Shown in pieces: positions 1 through 10,160 of a stretch of 21,087 bases of DNA. The notes below the pieces were generated by a model. The model made no database searches. It was not told where the DNA came from and saw only the letters and a program-made list of their open reading frames with translations. Origin of the DNA: Gloeophyllum trabeum ATCC 11539. Taxonomy: Eukaryota > Basidiomycota > Agaricomycetes > Gloeophyllales > Gloeophyllaceae. Numbering within the stretch: position 1 is the stretch's first letter; each line of letters begins with the position of its first letter. The stretch is taken from positions 638,509 through 659,595 of the forward strand of contig NW_006920427.1 of NCBI RefSeq assembly GCF_000344685.1. Reading direction: 5' to 3'. The translations under genes and the position numbers were made by a program.

Positions 1-1159
1 TTTTATTCTGAGTCCTGTCCCGCTCCCACTGAAAGAACGGTAATGTAGATAACGACGTAGAGTGTGGAATACCAGATACCTTGTCGAATGCACCCATCTC
101 GCCGCACTGTCTGCATGACTGACTGCTGCTGGGCCAGCATTGCGTGTATCGGAAAGATCCCTCGAACATCGAGCACCGGAATGCTAAATGAATGGTCCCC
201 GACTCCCTTGGGAGGCGAGTTCGTCGAATCACTGCACTCTATCCGTGAGAATCTAAGTCTGTCGTGAGCCACGTAAGCGCACGAATCGCACTGTTCTCAG
301 TTAGAGGCTCGTTGCATTCCTTGAGGTATAACGGTGCAACGACTATATAATAGGTCGCATTCTTAGTGTCGTATGTAGTAACCTTCTGGTCAGTGGAGTA
401 GTCGATCCGCTTGCGCCGCTGCAATCCATAGACCGTACCAGCGAGACTAATACTTTCTTTGGCACGTGATCCACGGCACGGTTCTGCTTGAACCTTGCAG
501 TCCGATTCTTAATTGGAGGGCTTATCTACTCAGCTTCGCAAACTGTCTCAGTCCATACGCCGAATGCTCTTGGATGCAGGAAAGGCCACCGACTTGCTCC
601 GAGCGTCTTTGATCCTTTGCTTGGTGCTACACTAACAGAGTGGCCTCGCCGGAATAGCATTTGGCGCCGCAGTAAGGTGTTCAAATGCTCCACCTCCCTC
701 GAGCTGGTCTGCATAGAAGAATACGTACCATCCCTCGTGTCTATTTGGTAAGAGTACCACCGTCCGACTTCGGCACAATATCAACCAGCCTGCCGACAGC
801 TGCTGGGAGTACCGCGTCCGCGGGCTGTGTCACGCCCCGGCGGGATTATGTCGCAGCTTCCTGATCCGACGTCAGGGTAGATACGTTCCTTGTGCGGGGT
901 TTGGAAGAAGTCGCAATTTACAGCCGCTGGATCTCGGCAAGCATAGATTGCGATCCTTTCTCCGGTCCATGCATCTGAATCCGACCGGATTCGGAATCGT
1001 TTGGCTAATTTCACATCGGTGCGTATTCGCACACCTCTCGTGGCAAAAACGTCGCTCAAGAGCATATCCGATCGGCGCTACATGCGCACGAGTATTAAAG
1101 GTAAAGAATGCTCCCGTTTCACCTCGCACGCGCTCGACTCTTAGGGCAACAAGACCCCC
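1..1159 (-). other. Unresolved region, possible - strand gene fragment
   Basis: No gene could be assembled here. On the - strand an open stretch covers 80-272 and is followed by a plausible 51-nt intron at 79-29, with a GTATCT donor and a TTTCAG acceptor. Another open stretch lies at 239-424. I could not join these into one reading frame that resembles a known family, so they may be exons of a gene running off the left edge, a decayed gene, or chance. The + strand open frames in the same stretch look like shadows. The part between about 430 and 1159 holds nothing I can support. It includes the upstream region of the MYND gene that starts at 1160. Confidence 0.25.
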
Positions 1160-1875
1160 ATGAGCACTATCAACCACCTTTGCACTATTTGCTACTACCC
1201 CACCAACCTGTATTGTGGCCGATGTGAACGAGTTTACTATTGTTCGCCGGAGCACCAGCTGAGTGTAGGTGCTTGTTGGAGTAGCTGGCACTGCCCTGCG
1301 CTAAAGTCGTGCTTAGGATTGGCCAAGGCATAAGGTTGAATGTGTTCATGCGCACAGCGAGCCCCCCAACCACAAGCAGATCGCGACACCCCCGGTGTAT
1401 CAACAACCGTTGGTATCTGTCCTCGCGCTACTTTTTAGCCCCGAGGAGGGTAAGCTCAAGATATGTTACTTGTTGTGAATATTACGGAAGTACTAATGAC
1501 TGTCCATGTGCAGAAAATCCGCGTCTTGTCACTGTGCAATGTACGCCCCAGCCGGAGCCCACGAACGGGTTGTGCCCAACACCATTGGTGCAAACCTTCT
1601 TTCCGGACGACCAAATCGGCAGTGTTGTGCTTACGCAGGGCTTGAACAATGAACACTTAAGGTTCCCGCTGCACCTCTTCTACAGCCAGTCGTCTTTGTT
1701 ATGCAGGGCAAATGTTAATAGGGCGATCCAGAGGATAACCTCGGAAGCGGCGGCAAAACCATGGTTTGGCCCGGCTGTAGTCTTGAAGTTTAATGGCTCC
1801 CGTCGGCAAGGCTACTCGCACGCTGGAGCCAATGATCTCCCAACGCTTTCGGCCTACTTCTTGACTTACAAATAA
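1160..1875 (+). CDS. MYND-type zinc-finger protein, fungal family
   Basis: Three exons, 1160-1264, 1317-1449 and 1514-1875, keep phase across introns of 52 and 64 nt (donors GTAGGT and GTAAGC; the second has a CTAAT branch site) and give 199 residues. Residues 8-44 form a MYND finger with the spacing C8-x2-C11-x7-C19-x2-C22-x5-C28-x3-H32-x7-H40-x3-C44, followed by the usual Q-x2-DWPRHK helix. Position 32, normally Cys, is His. After a linker, residues from about 62 to the end (starting PPVYQQPLVSVLAL) match by eye a domain often found behind MYND fingers in Agaricomycete proteins; its function is unknown to me. MYND fingers bind zinc and usually mediate protein-protein contacts, so a regulatory or scaffolding role is inferred. 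The ATG at 1160 is chosen because it is in frame and just before the first Cys pair. Confidence 0.85.
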
Positions 1876-2780
1876 ATTTCGTGAGTGGCTGGACATGATT
1901 TCGGTCGATTACGCTGATGGCCATATTCTGGTAGAGACCGGGGACACAATGCATCCTGTGCCCTTTCCTCCATGGTCTTCGGTCGGTTTAGTCACAAGTA
2001 TATTCTGTTTCCCTCTATGATGTCCGTCTGTCTATGTATAGTAGGCTATGAAGTGCAGAGCAGCTTCGAACTTCCCGTTCGCCGAGAAATCTTGTTCTCG
2101 ACAGACTGTATTCGATTGTAGAAACTCCACCCCGCCCTTGCGTGGTATGCTTCCTTTTCCGAATTTTCCAATCACTCAGGCCAATCTTCTAGCACGATCG
2201 TACAGAGGCCCGTCTTCCCTGATGTCAGGCTCCGGGTCCCGCAGTTTTTGAGCGGATACCAGTGTTTGGCATCTATTACCAAGCTTGTTTTCGCTCACCG
2301 AGACAGGGAGGTGTGGCACTCTGGTGGGTCTTCAAGGAGAAACTGTTTCACCGGCATTCCCTCAGTGTTTGCCGTTGGACCGGTGCATTCTGCAATCAAA
2401 TCGTCCCAACCGTCGGTGGCGGGTATATGCATCGGGCAGCCGCTTATCTAATGCTCCCCGTGTCGCGCGCCCTCCTGAGTTACTGATAGCCACTTTCGTC
2501 CCTCAGTCATCAAACCACGTCGCCATTGTATGAACTAGCCCTTGGCAACTTATCCATGGCCTAGACAAGGGAGGAAGTTCCCTGTAAACTATATTCTGAG
2601 ATGTTTCCAGCTTCCTGACTGACGGCCCTGATCCATTCCGAATAGGCTGTACTCCCGCTGATTCGATTCCCAGGCGCATTATTGCTCCATCAAGGTAAGT
2701 TTGACTACTAAGCCTTCACTCGCAACTACCCCGCCCTCTTTCTCCTGCTGCACTCTATCTGCTCGTCGCTCCCACCGCTG
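1876..2780. other. Intergenic stretch, no supported gene
   Basis: This stretch would contain the 3' end of the MYND transcript and the 5' end of the next gene. Short open frames of 60-82 codons at 2048-2533 overlap one another in different frames and resemble nothing I know. A good donor (GTAAGT at 2695) followed by a pyrimidine-rich tract, a CTGAT branch-like site and a CAG acceptor at 2794 suggests a possible intron in the 5' part of the next gene. If it is real, that gene starts upstream of 2695 rather than at 2781. Confidence 0.4.
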
Positions 2781-3676
2781 ATGGACCGTCGACAGTATCG
2801 TACAGCTCGACCTACCGACTATGACAACCCAGGCCATAGTCACCTCGTCGTTGACCTTTTAATCAGCGTAGTAGTCGCTCTCATCAAGTTGATTATGGCA
2901 CTATTCAAGCTGTCCTCCGTCGTCGTCGAAGCCCTCTTTGTGGTGACGATGAGAATATGCTGGGAGGTGGCTGAACAACAGCCTGAGGTCGAGCCGGCCA
3001 CGCCACCCATTACTCAGAGTAGGGAAGAGCCCGATAGTTCGTCTCCCGTGTGTCTCCGATGGTCCTAACTAATTCCTTTCCAGCGCTGATGGTTGTGGAC
3101 ATATCGTGTGACTCAGAGACTACGGAAGAGGAATATGAAGACGACGATAGCGGCAGTAATCCTCCTCCTCCATACCTCGATGACGAGTATCCAAGCTCTG
3201 CTGCACGACACGCTAGGGTCGTATCCCAGACTCAGCCTCCCGCCCAGGCACCCGCATCACACCCCTTGTCGACAGCCAGCGATATGTTGTCAACCGATGT
3301 CACTACCATAACACACAGAGTGGCTGGCTCATACCCCAGGCTTGCTGGTGTCTTGGAAGGAACGGTACTAGTGCGACATGGCAGCAATTTAATTCCCATA
3401 CACTTCCCTAAGTTGCAGTCCACTGCTCCCCGCTGGTATGTGGTCACCTGTGGTCGTCAGGTCGGCATCTTCGACAGTTGGTCAGTGGTCGTCTTTGCCG
3501 GCTGGTTTCGCGCTTCTGATGAGGAGGGGTACAGGTTACAAACGAAAGCAGTGATAGGCAGAATATCGGGCGCATGCGGAAAGTCTTTTCGTAACCTGCA
3601 GGAGGGCGAGGCCTACTTTTGGGAGGTATTCAATTCTGGTGCGGTGAAGGTGGTGTCTTTTGGTCGTCGGCCGTAG
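2781..3676 (+). CDS. Membrane-helix protein with C-terminal viroplasmin/RNase H1-N-like domain
   Basis: Exons 2781-3018, 3084-3480 and 3535-3676 join in phase over introns of 65 nt (CTAAC branch site) and 54 nt (GTCAGT donor, CTGAT branch), giving 258 residues. Residues about 22-60 are strongly hydrophobic, probably one or two membrane or amphipathic helices. Residues about 80-180 are acidic and proline-rich. Residues 196-250, beginning RWYVVTCGRQVGIFDSW, have the pattern of the caulimovirus viroplasmin / RNase H1 N-terminal fold: a YVV..GR..GIF..W strand-turn-strand, then SGA..KSF..L.E.EAYF. The second intron falls exactly inside this motif and restores it when removed. No RNase H catalytic domain follows. 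In RNase H1 this fold binds RNA:DNA hybrids; nucleic-acid binding here is inference only. The start could lie further upstream. Confidence 0.8.
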
Positions 3677-4226
3677 ATTTCATTGATGTCGCAGTTGGCT
3701 ATTCCTAGTTCCATTGCTTGGTTTGCAAAGGGCTGTTGTCGCATTCGAGGTGCGCACCTCCGACTTTGGATCACGTACATAGTGCGGGCAATCCACCCAA
3801 AGTTTCTGTGCGGTACATACTCTACCGCTTTGCTATACATTCCATAAGCTGTGTGGCAATACCTCGTTGTGATATGTAGGCGTTCCAGACGGAAGCTCGT
3901 TGCAGGACCGGAAACCCTCTGTACACAAACCTGAAGTTCTAGCCACCAGGCCAAGCCACTGGGAAAGTTTGCCAAGTACTAATTCTGATCTTTTAAGAGA
4001 GTGAACGCGGATCCAATCTGCGAACCAACCGATTAGCTTGCCGGTATCTATTTGAAAACACAAATTTAGCTAGAATCCCGGTTTTCGTCCATCTGATCCT
4101 CGGACCCTTATTTCTTCATTCTTTATGTTTCTTTGCTCTTGCAGAGGAGCCTCGCTCGCGTCAAAAAGCTGACAATTTCCATATATCTGGCTGCAACCGT
4201 AGTGTCTCCGCTTTCCCGACCTGCAG
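3677..4226. other. Intergenic region upstream of the velvet gene
   Basis: No gene recognised. Open frames on the - strand (3613-4063) overlap the 3' end of the preceding gene and look like shadows. From about 4090 to 4145 the + strand becomes pyrimidine-rich, and a CTGAC / CTGCAG pattern lies just before 4227, as expected of a fungal core promoter or of a 5' intron of the velvet gene. Confidence 0.4.
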
Positions 4227-6053
4227 ATGTTGGCACTGAGGGACACGAGTGCCGCTGCCATCGGTCATCCAGTGCAGCTCATACAGGGCCAGTTCGCCGG
4301 CAGGACACTGCGCGGGGAGCTGCGTGAAGTACAACAAGCTCATATAGGTCGGAAGTAGGAGTTCATTATTATCCAGGCCACTCGTATGTGCTAATTTGAG
4401 CCCTTCTAGGTATATGACGAAAGACCGACGTCCCCTGGACCCTCCTCCAGTAGCGCAGCTAAGACTCTTATGCGTGTCCAGTGGCATCTTTTCCAATCGG
4501 GAGGAGGAAATATCTCATTACCAGTGAGTCACATACCTTGAGAGACCTCAAGTACGACGTCAGTTGACACCTTACTCAGAGAAGTCAACAGTATGGGACT
4601 GCTGTGCTACGTCGATTTGTTCCAAGTGTTTGACACGGAACATGCCTCTGAAGCCGACAGGATGCTCTCCGGAGATAGCATCCAAATTCCCACTCAGGTT
4701 TCACCACAAGCTTCGATTCCGCCGCTGTCCCCTCCGAGCAATACGCAAAACACCCATTCAAGAGTTGAAGATCCAGACGCCTGGTCACCAGACAGCATTC
4801 ACCCACATGGCACTCATCTGCCGGTATCAAGTGTGCGGTACTCAACCCCCGAGTCCCACTCCCGGGACCAGAGGTCGTTGCCCTCCGTGCCATATTCATA
4901 TCCCGCCCTCGATGACGACTCCGACATCCTCGCGTATGTAGGAAAGTATGTCGTCCGAGACAGCGCTCAATGCACATTCGAACTCTTCGGTTCAAGGTTT
5001 GCCGAAGCAGTGGAGATCGTCCGCATGGGCGAAAGGTCGTTGATGTTCGTCTTCTGTGTCCGTCGACTTCTCCTTTCATGTTTACCTTCTATGTGTTTGA
5101 CATTGGGCTAATGTTTTGAAGACTCGATAGGCGAGCTTAGCTGACCCGTTGTTACAGGACCTATCTGTGAAGAGGGAAGGGAAGTTTATACTGAGGTACC
5201 GATGCTTCGATCTATCATCAAAGGCCAGCGGGCAGGGAGAGACCCCAGTACTTGCCGAGTGCTACGGAGGTATATTCGGAGTGTTCTCATCCCGTTTCCC
5301 CCGTTTGCAGCCCTCTACATCTCTTACCAAGGTGTTTCTCTTGTATATTCTACTCGCATCGGTCGCTCACCATCAATTTTATGACAGGATCTACGGAGTC
5401 GGGGCATTCCCGTCATGGTCCATGGGAAGCAGCGGAAGCATCAAATCCCATACCAGAGTTCGACCTTCAGGGCTGACGCTTCGGGGTCAGTTGATTCTAC
5501 CGCACGGGGCTTTCAAGATGTCCATCTTCGGTGGGGTTCTCCAATACTAAAGCGTGTACATCAAGCTTATGCTGTTTCAGATGGCCGTGGCATTCAGAAT
5601 AGTGTTTCTCGTGTCTGGACTGGTCTTGCACCGCTGGACATTGAGATGTTGATTTATCGCAGTATTCTGATTAGTCATTGTATTTCGAGATATGTCGGCC
5701 ACTCAATTCTCATCACTGAATACGCTTCACATGAGGACAGAGCTTATCCCGATGCTTGCGATCAGCGACTGCCATCTGGGGTTGTCAAGCGCATTCCAGT
5801 CATTACCAGCATATTTGCTACTGGACCACTTCCTGGGAAGCTTCCAATCAACAATCATTGGAACAGCGCGCGCGCTCGGAGAGCGGCCTCGCCACATATT
5901 CGTCTTGCATTCACGTATCCCAGCGGATCATGCTACTCGTCACGGGTCACTACTGCCTCTGTCTGGACCGTGGGACATGGGAGAGATCGCAATAAGTGTG
6001 CCCAATTCTACAATTCGGCCATTCTCTCGAGCAATCGTTCGCGCCAGGAATAG
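4227..6053 (+). CDS. Velvet-domain transcriptional regulator
   Basis: Exons 4227-4354, 4410-4523, 4592-5057, 5158-5331 and one from 5388 join in phase over introns of 55, 68, 100 and 56 nt. Velvet landmarks appear in order: GQFAGRT (residues 21-27), GRKYMTKDRRPLDPPP (41-56), LLCYVDLF (84-91), a Ser/Pro-rich insertion (about 105-190), VGKYVV, MFVFC joined to DLSVKREG (237-244), then FRFPRL-like and SLTK ending near 294. Velvet proteins are fungal NF-kappaB-like DNA-binding factors that form dimers and link development with secondary metabolism; which subfamily this belongs to is not clear. The C-terminus is uncertain. The frame stays open to TAG at 6053 (515 residues). If an intron ends at the strong TTTCAG acceptor at 5580 (donor 5531), the protein stops at 5602 instead. 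Confidence 0.85.
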
Positions 6054-8058
6054 CTCAAAAAAGTTGCTCAGATATGTAATATCTTTTATATGGCCACACA
6101 GAATTTTGATTATTGATGAACCCATGGAGATATGCCATTGAAAGTACATGTGTAAATGGGCTGATGTTGCATATCTCAGCAACTAGGTTGAATGCGGAAA
6201 ATCTGTGAGGCCTAAATGTTCTAAACCACGACTACATGGTGTATTCTACGCATCCAGTTAGCCAACCTTCAGGTCAACCACTTTTTCAGCCACCGCCACT
6301 CGAAACAAACACGTGCAAGCACCGTAACGCGTCTGCAGGGATTGCGCCTCCCCACTACGTCATCAACCCTGGCGTCATCGGAGAGACTCGGGAGAGACAT
6401 GAAGCGCTCAGCTCGATCAAACTCTGGTAGGTGGGTTATGTGAGGATACCCGTTTGTTCCACCATTATACGCCCAGTCTGAATTGGTAACTGGGACTCAC
6501 GACCATTGCTAGATGCATGCGATGAGAGGCCGAGAAATTTACGAGTTAAGGATGAAAAGGTTTGTCCTTGCCGTACCGCACGGAAAACGGCGGCAAGTCT
6601 GAGTCCTGATACTGCGGTTCGCACGAATTTCTGTGATGCGCGGTACCGCTGACATGTGTCGAGCGCCGGTGCATTCCCACACTATTTGTGCCACATTTTT
6701 GATCACTCGCTTTCCTTTCGCAGACGGAGAGTTATTCCGCTACAATGGCCGTCAGAAATTCTGCAGAAGGTCCGCGGACTGTCCGGTACCGAGTACGCGT
6801 TCTGCCCGGACAGACATTCCATGCGGCTGTCTATGTTATCACGTCGGTGCACGTTGTGTCAGCCCCTCTAGCTGTGAATGCGTTGATAGCCTCCGTGCTT
6901 ATATTCACGGGAAGGTTGACTGTGCGTGAACGGCTATCATACGGGAAATCCCATGATGTGTGACGGTGAACTTTGTTTCGATCTTCTATCTCGGTTTTAC
7001 AACTGACCGTTCTTCGATTTCCTGAGCTGATCGGGTTAATAGGCCATTTTCTTCAAATTATCTGGCTACAGGAACACGGCCACTGACAAGGGCATGAAGA
7101 CCTACCATCACTAAACCGCTGTGTTAACTACTCTGATGAGATAGAACTGGGAGTTCCGCGCTGCGATGTTCCTAACATCCTGCAAATAACCTCTGCCGCG
7201 TCATTCTCAGATCTTCTGCGGCCATGAATGCGTTCTCTTACGCTAGGCCTAATGCAATATTTGCAGCGCTGCCGAATATGCTATACTTGATGAAGACGTC
7301 TCAGGCACCTTCCGTGGATGGATATATCGCTTCTACTCGCCTTCTCTACGTGTTCACCGCCGACACCGCACCCGAAGGGTCGGCAGGTGTCAGTAACAAG
7401 AGTAATCTGCTCGATGCGCCGCTCTAACTTTCGTAGATCCAACCGGCAGTGAACGATGTTCTGCTATAAGGTGTGGTAGAGTCTGTGAGAGCACGGTGTA
7501 CCAAGTGCCATTGGTATGTGAGGCCTGCTGTGCTTGAGTTGTTCTCATTCCTGTGTGTGGCCCCTCGCTTTCATTTTCCAGCGGTGGATATATTCTTCAC
7601 CGGCCGCTTTGGTCGTCAAATGAATGCAAGCAAAGACTTATAAATGCTCAACAGGAGGCGTCACCTACTGATTCCCCCGTACTTTATGTGTCACGTACTT
7701 TCCGCTCTTGTCTCAGCACCTGGCCGCCTTTCATTCCCGCTCCGACTATTTTGTCATCATGGGAATATGTAGATTTATGGGGGACAGCTACCGTATCGAG
7801 ATTTCTCCCCTGGTCTAGGCGGTAGATACGCTCAAGGTCTGAACTAAGTGATTCTCGGGGACCGCCCCGTGTGGCGCCCAGGGTCAAGGAGACCTTCCAT
7901 GTATATCATCACACCCAACGTGACTTCCGCGAGTAGGCGGCTTACTCGCTCGCCCCAGAACCACCTCGTTCAAAGCAGCAACTGGTTGGCGACCCTCTTC
8001 CAACGAGAATCTGCCTGTCGCCTCCACGCTCTTTACTTGGATTCGCTCAATTCCTTCC
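6054..8058. other. Two-kilobase stretch without a recognised gene
   Basis: Several short open frames start with ATG on the + strand (for example 6745-6963 and 7224-7427), but none resembles a known family and no chain of exons could be built. Because genes here can be split into exons of 10-60 nt, a hidden gene cannot be excluded. The - strand open frame at 7884-8171 overlaps the first exons of the DUF6534 gene and is taken as a shadow. Confidence 0.4.
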
Positions 8059-10160
8059 ATGGACTCGGACCAAGGCAGTACTCCACTCAACTTAAGGAAA
8101 TATGCGTTCGTCTTGCATTCCAACTTCCTCTGGAACGTCGACCGTAACTCGCGGCTGCAGGTTTCCAGCATGGCTGATAGCCGCCATTTTCTCCGCTATG
8201 TAAGGTCTCGTTATACCCGTCCCATGGAATTTGCCTGACTGGGTTTGAACAGACTGTTCGGAGGTTCTCTTATTTATATCCCCCTTAAATTTCTATCTGA
8301 ACGTCGTCACACAAGCATCATTTATACAAATTATACTGTATGTCAGAAACTATCCGAAAGACAGATGGGAGTTGAAGTCGTTTGTAAGCCTTTCACGATA
8401 AGTGGCAATCGGTTAATGTTATGATTAATTGTCTCAACAGGTATTTGTCACCTTCACCTCGTACATCGCGCACCAGATCATGGTTATGCATAGTGGCCAG
8501 TATCCATCTCCGCCCGTCATTGCTGCATGGACGCTGATCGGACTTCAGTATACGTCTACCTCATCTTGTCCAGACTTTCCTTGGAGACCGCTGAGCGACT
8601 CGTTTGGTAAGTGGATATGATGGCGCCTTATGGCCATTTACCGGACCTGATCTTCCCTTCAGGAGCGTTATCGTAAGGATACTTCTGAGCACGTTACTGG
8701 GTTGGGTTGACGCATGGCAACGCAGGGACAAGCATTTTGTAATGTAAGTCTCACAGTTGTGGCTTCCGACGGTATTTCGGGAGGCGTGTACTACTTATTA
8801 CCAGGCCGTAACAGCTCTAGTGGTCCAACTGTACGTGTTCCGCCCCTCTTTATTGCTGATACTGGACGTCTTGTTCTACGCAGATTCTTTGGCGTGCGGA
8901 TCTGGCGTAGTGAGTGGAAAGCTACTTATTGCTGCTACTCGAGGGGCTCAGCATGTCATCCTCAGTGAGCCGAAATAATTACCTGGCCGCGGCCTTGGTG
9001 AGGACGCCTAGGTTATATTTCCTTTCTCATCGCTGACTTCCCCTCAAGAGTTTGTTGCCACTGTCCGCCTTCGGTATAGTTTTTCTGCTCTGAAACATTT
9101 CGGTCTCTCATCGTGAGCGGCTCACAGGTACAACCTTTGGTAACATTCCTTCCTAAATACCATTCTTTATCCTCCTGACCTGTGTCTTGTATAGTGTATG
9201 CCGTGAAAGCGTGCGCCTATCTTGCCGCAATTCAACTTTAAAAAGCGAATTGACCAATGGATTTAAGTCTATCCCTCCAGTACCTCTCCGATCTTGATAG
9301 CTTGAAGGTTAGTCTGTCCAGTCTTGAAATTTGGCGCTTAGCTTAGGAAGATAGACACTCTCGATCGCATTCAACGCGTTATATGCAGCCACAGATATCG
9401 CTGTGGCAGCATCCCTCTCCATTACGTTGCTTCGAAAGAAGCCCGGGAAGCATGGGTTAGTATCTTGAGACTCTATAGGTTATCGGGTGTACTGACTCCC
9501 ACATTTTAGTTCCCGCACGACGCACACTATGATCCATACCTTGGTCAGTATTGTACATCTAGGCACATCTGTGTATGAACATCTCCTCTAGGTAGCGTAC
9601 TGCGTGAACACCGGTCTTACAACTAGGTGTGTATCTTCTATTGAACTCCTGGATACATCATTAATCAAAGAACTTCGCCAGCGGATGCTCTATTATGTCG
9701 CTCATCTTCGTGGGTGCCCTTTACTTAGTCGGTACAAGACCCGTCCCAATTACAACCCAATTGGACAGGTTATAACGCTGCAAGACCACTATATATATAT
9801 CTGCTTTTACTTCATCATCGGAGGCAGTAAGTATCTCGCGGGACTCTTTACCACCGATTACTGAAAGCATGACAATTGATAGCTTATATTAACTCGCTTC
9901 TCGCAAATCTCAACGGCCGGAGAGCAATACGCGGTAGCTCCACTGACCATATACACATGTCCGGCGAGATCTCTTATGCCCTCTCCACCCTCGATCGTTC
10001 TGTGGAACTTGGACCCGCCCAGAGCTCGCCCGATCCATCCCAAAAAGGAGCTGGTCACGAGGAAGCACCCGAAGATCCATCTCCTGTTCGCGTGAAGTTT
10101 GACAGAGAGGATATCTCACTTTCGGAGGGAGGGACAACTCGCGATACACGGTGGGTCTGA
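8059..10160 (+). CDS. DUF6534-type seven-helix membrane protein, 21 exons
   Basis: Exons: 8059-8105, 8161-8199, 8253-8263, 8316-8383, 8441-8492, 8549-8606, 8663-8672, 8726-8743, 8805-8830, 8884-8909, 8966-8997, 9049-9073, 9128-9139, 9195-9210, 9268-9307, 9355-9455, 9510-9543, 9592-9626, 9682-9727, 9769-9826, 9883-10160. Phase holds through all 20 introns (41-63 nt) and gives 343 residues. Family signs in order: FPAWLIAAIFSAILFGASFI (helix 1), RNYPKDRWELKSF (43-55), AHQIMVM (helix 2), VWSVIGQ with ALVVQLFFGVRIWRMSRNNY (helix 3), DLDSLK (155-160), a helix with ATDIAVAASL, VNTGLTTSG, a helix, and TYINSLLANLNGRRAIRG (252-269). A polar tail of about 75 residues follows. These proteins are abundant in Agaricomycetes; a plasma-membrane location is likely and the ligand or role is unknown. 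The end of helix 1 and the microexons of 10-18 nt are supported by family resemblance. Confidence 0.88.

Noticed and set aside
872..1291. 139-codon - strand open frame across the start of the MYND gene
   Set aside because: It is antisense to the first MYND exon, whose zinc ligands and splice joins are convincing; treated as a shadow.
2655..2680. tRNA-like B-box (ATTCGATTCCC)
   Set aside because: The flanking bases do not form a T-stem, and no A-box or acceptor stem lies at the right distance.
7884..8171. 95-codon - strand open frame
   Set aside because: It overlaps the first exons of the DUF6534 gene on the other strand and resembles nothing known.
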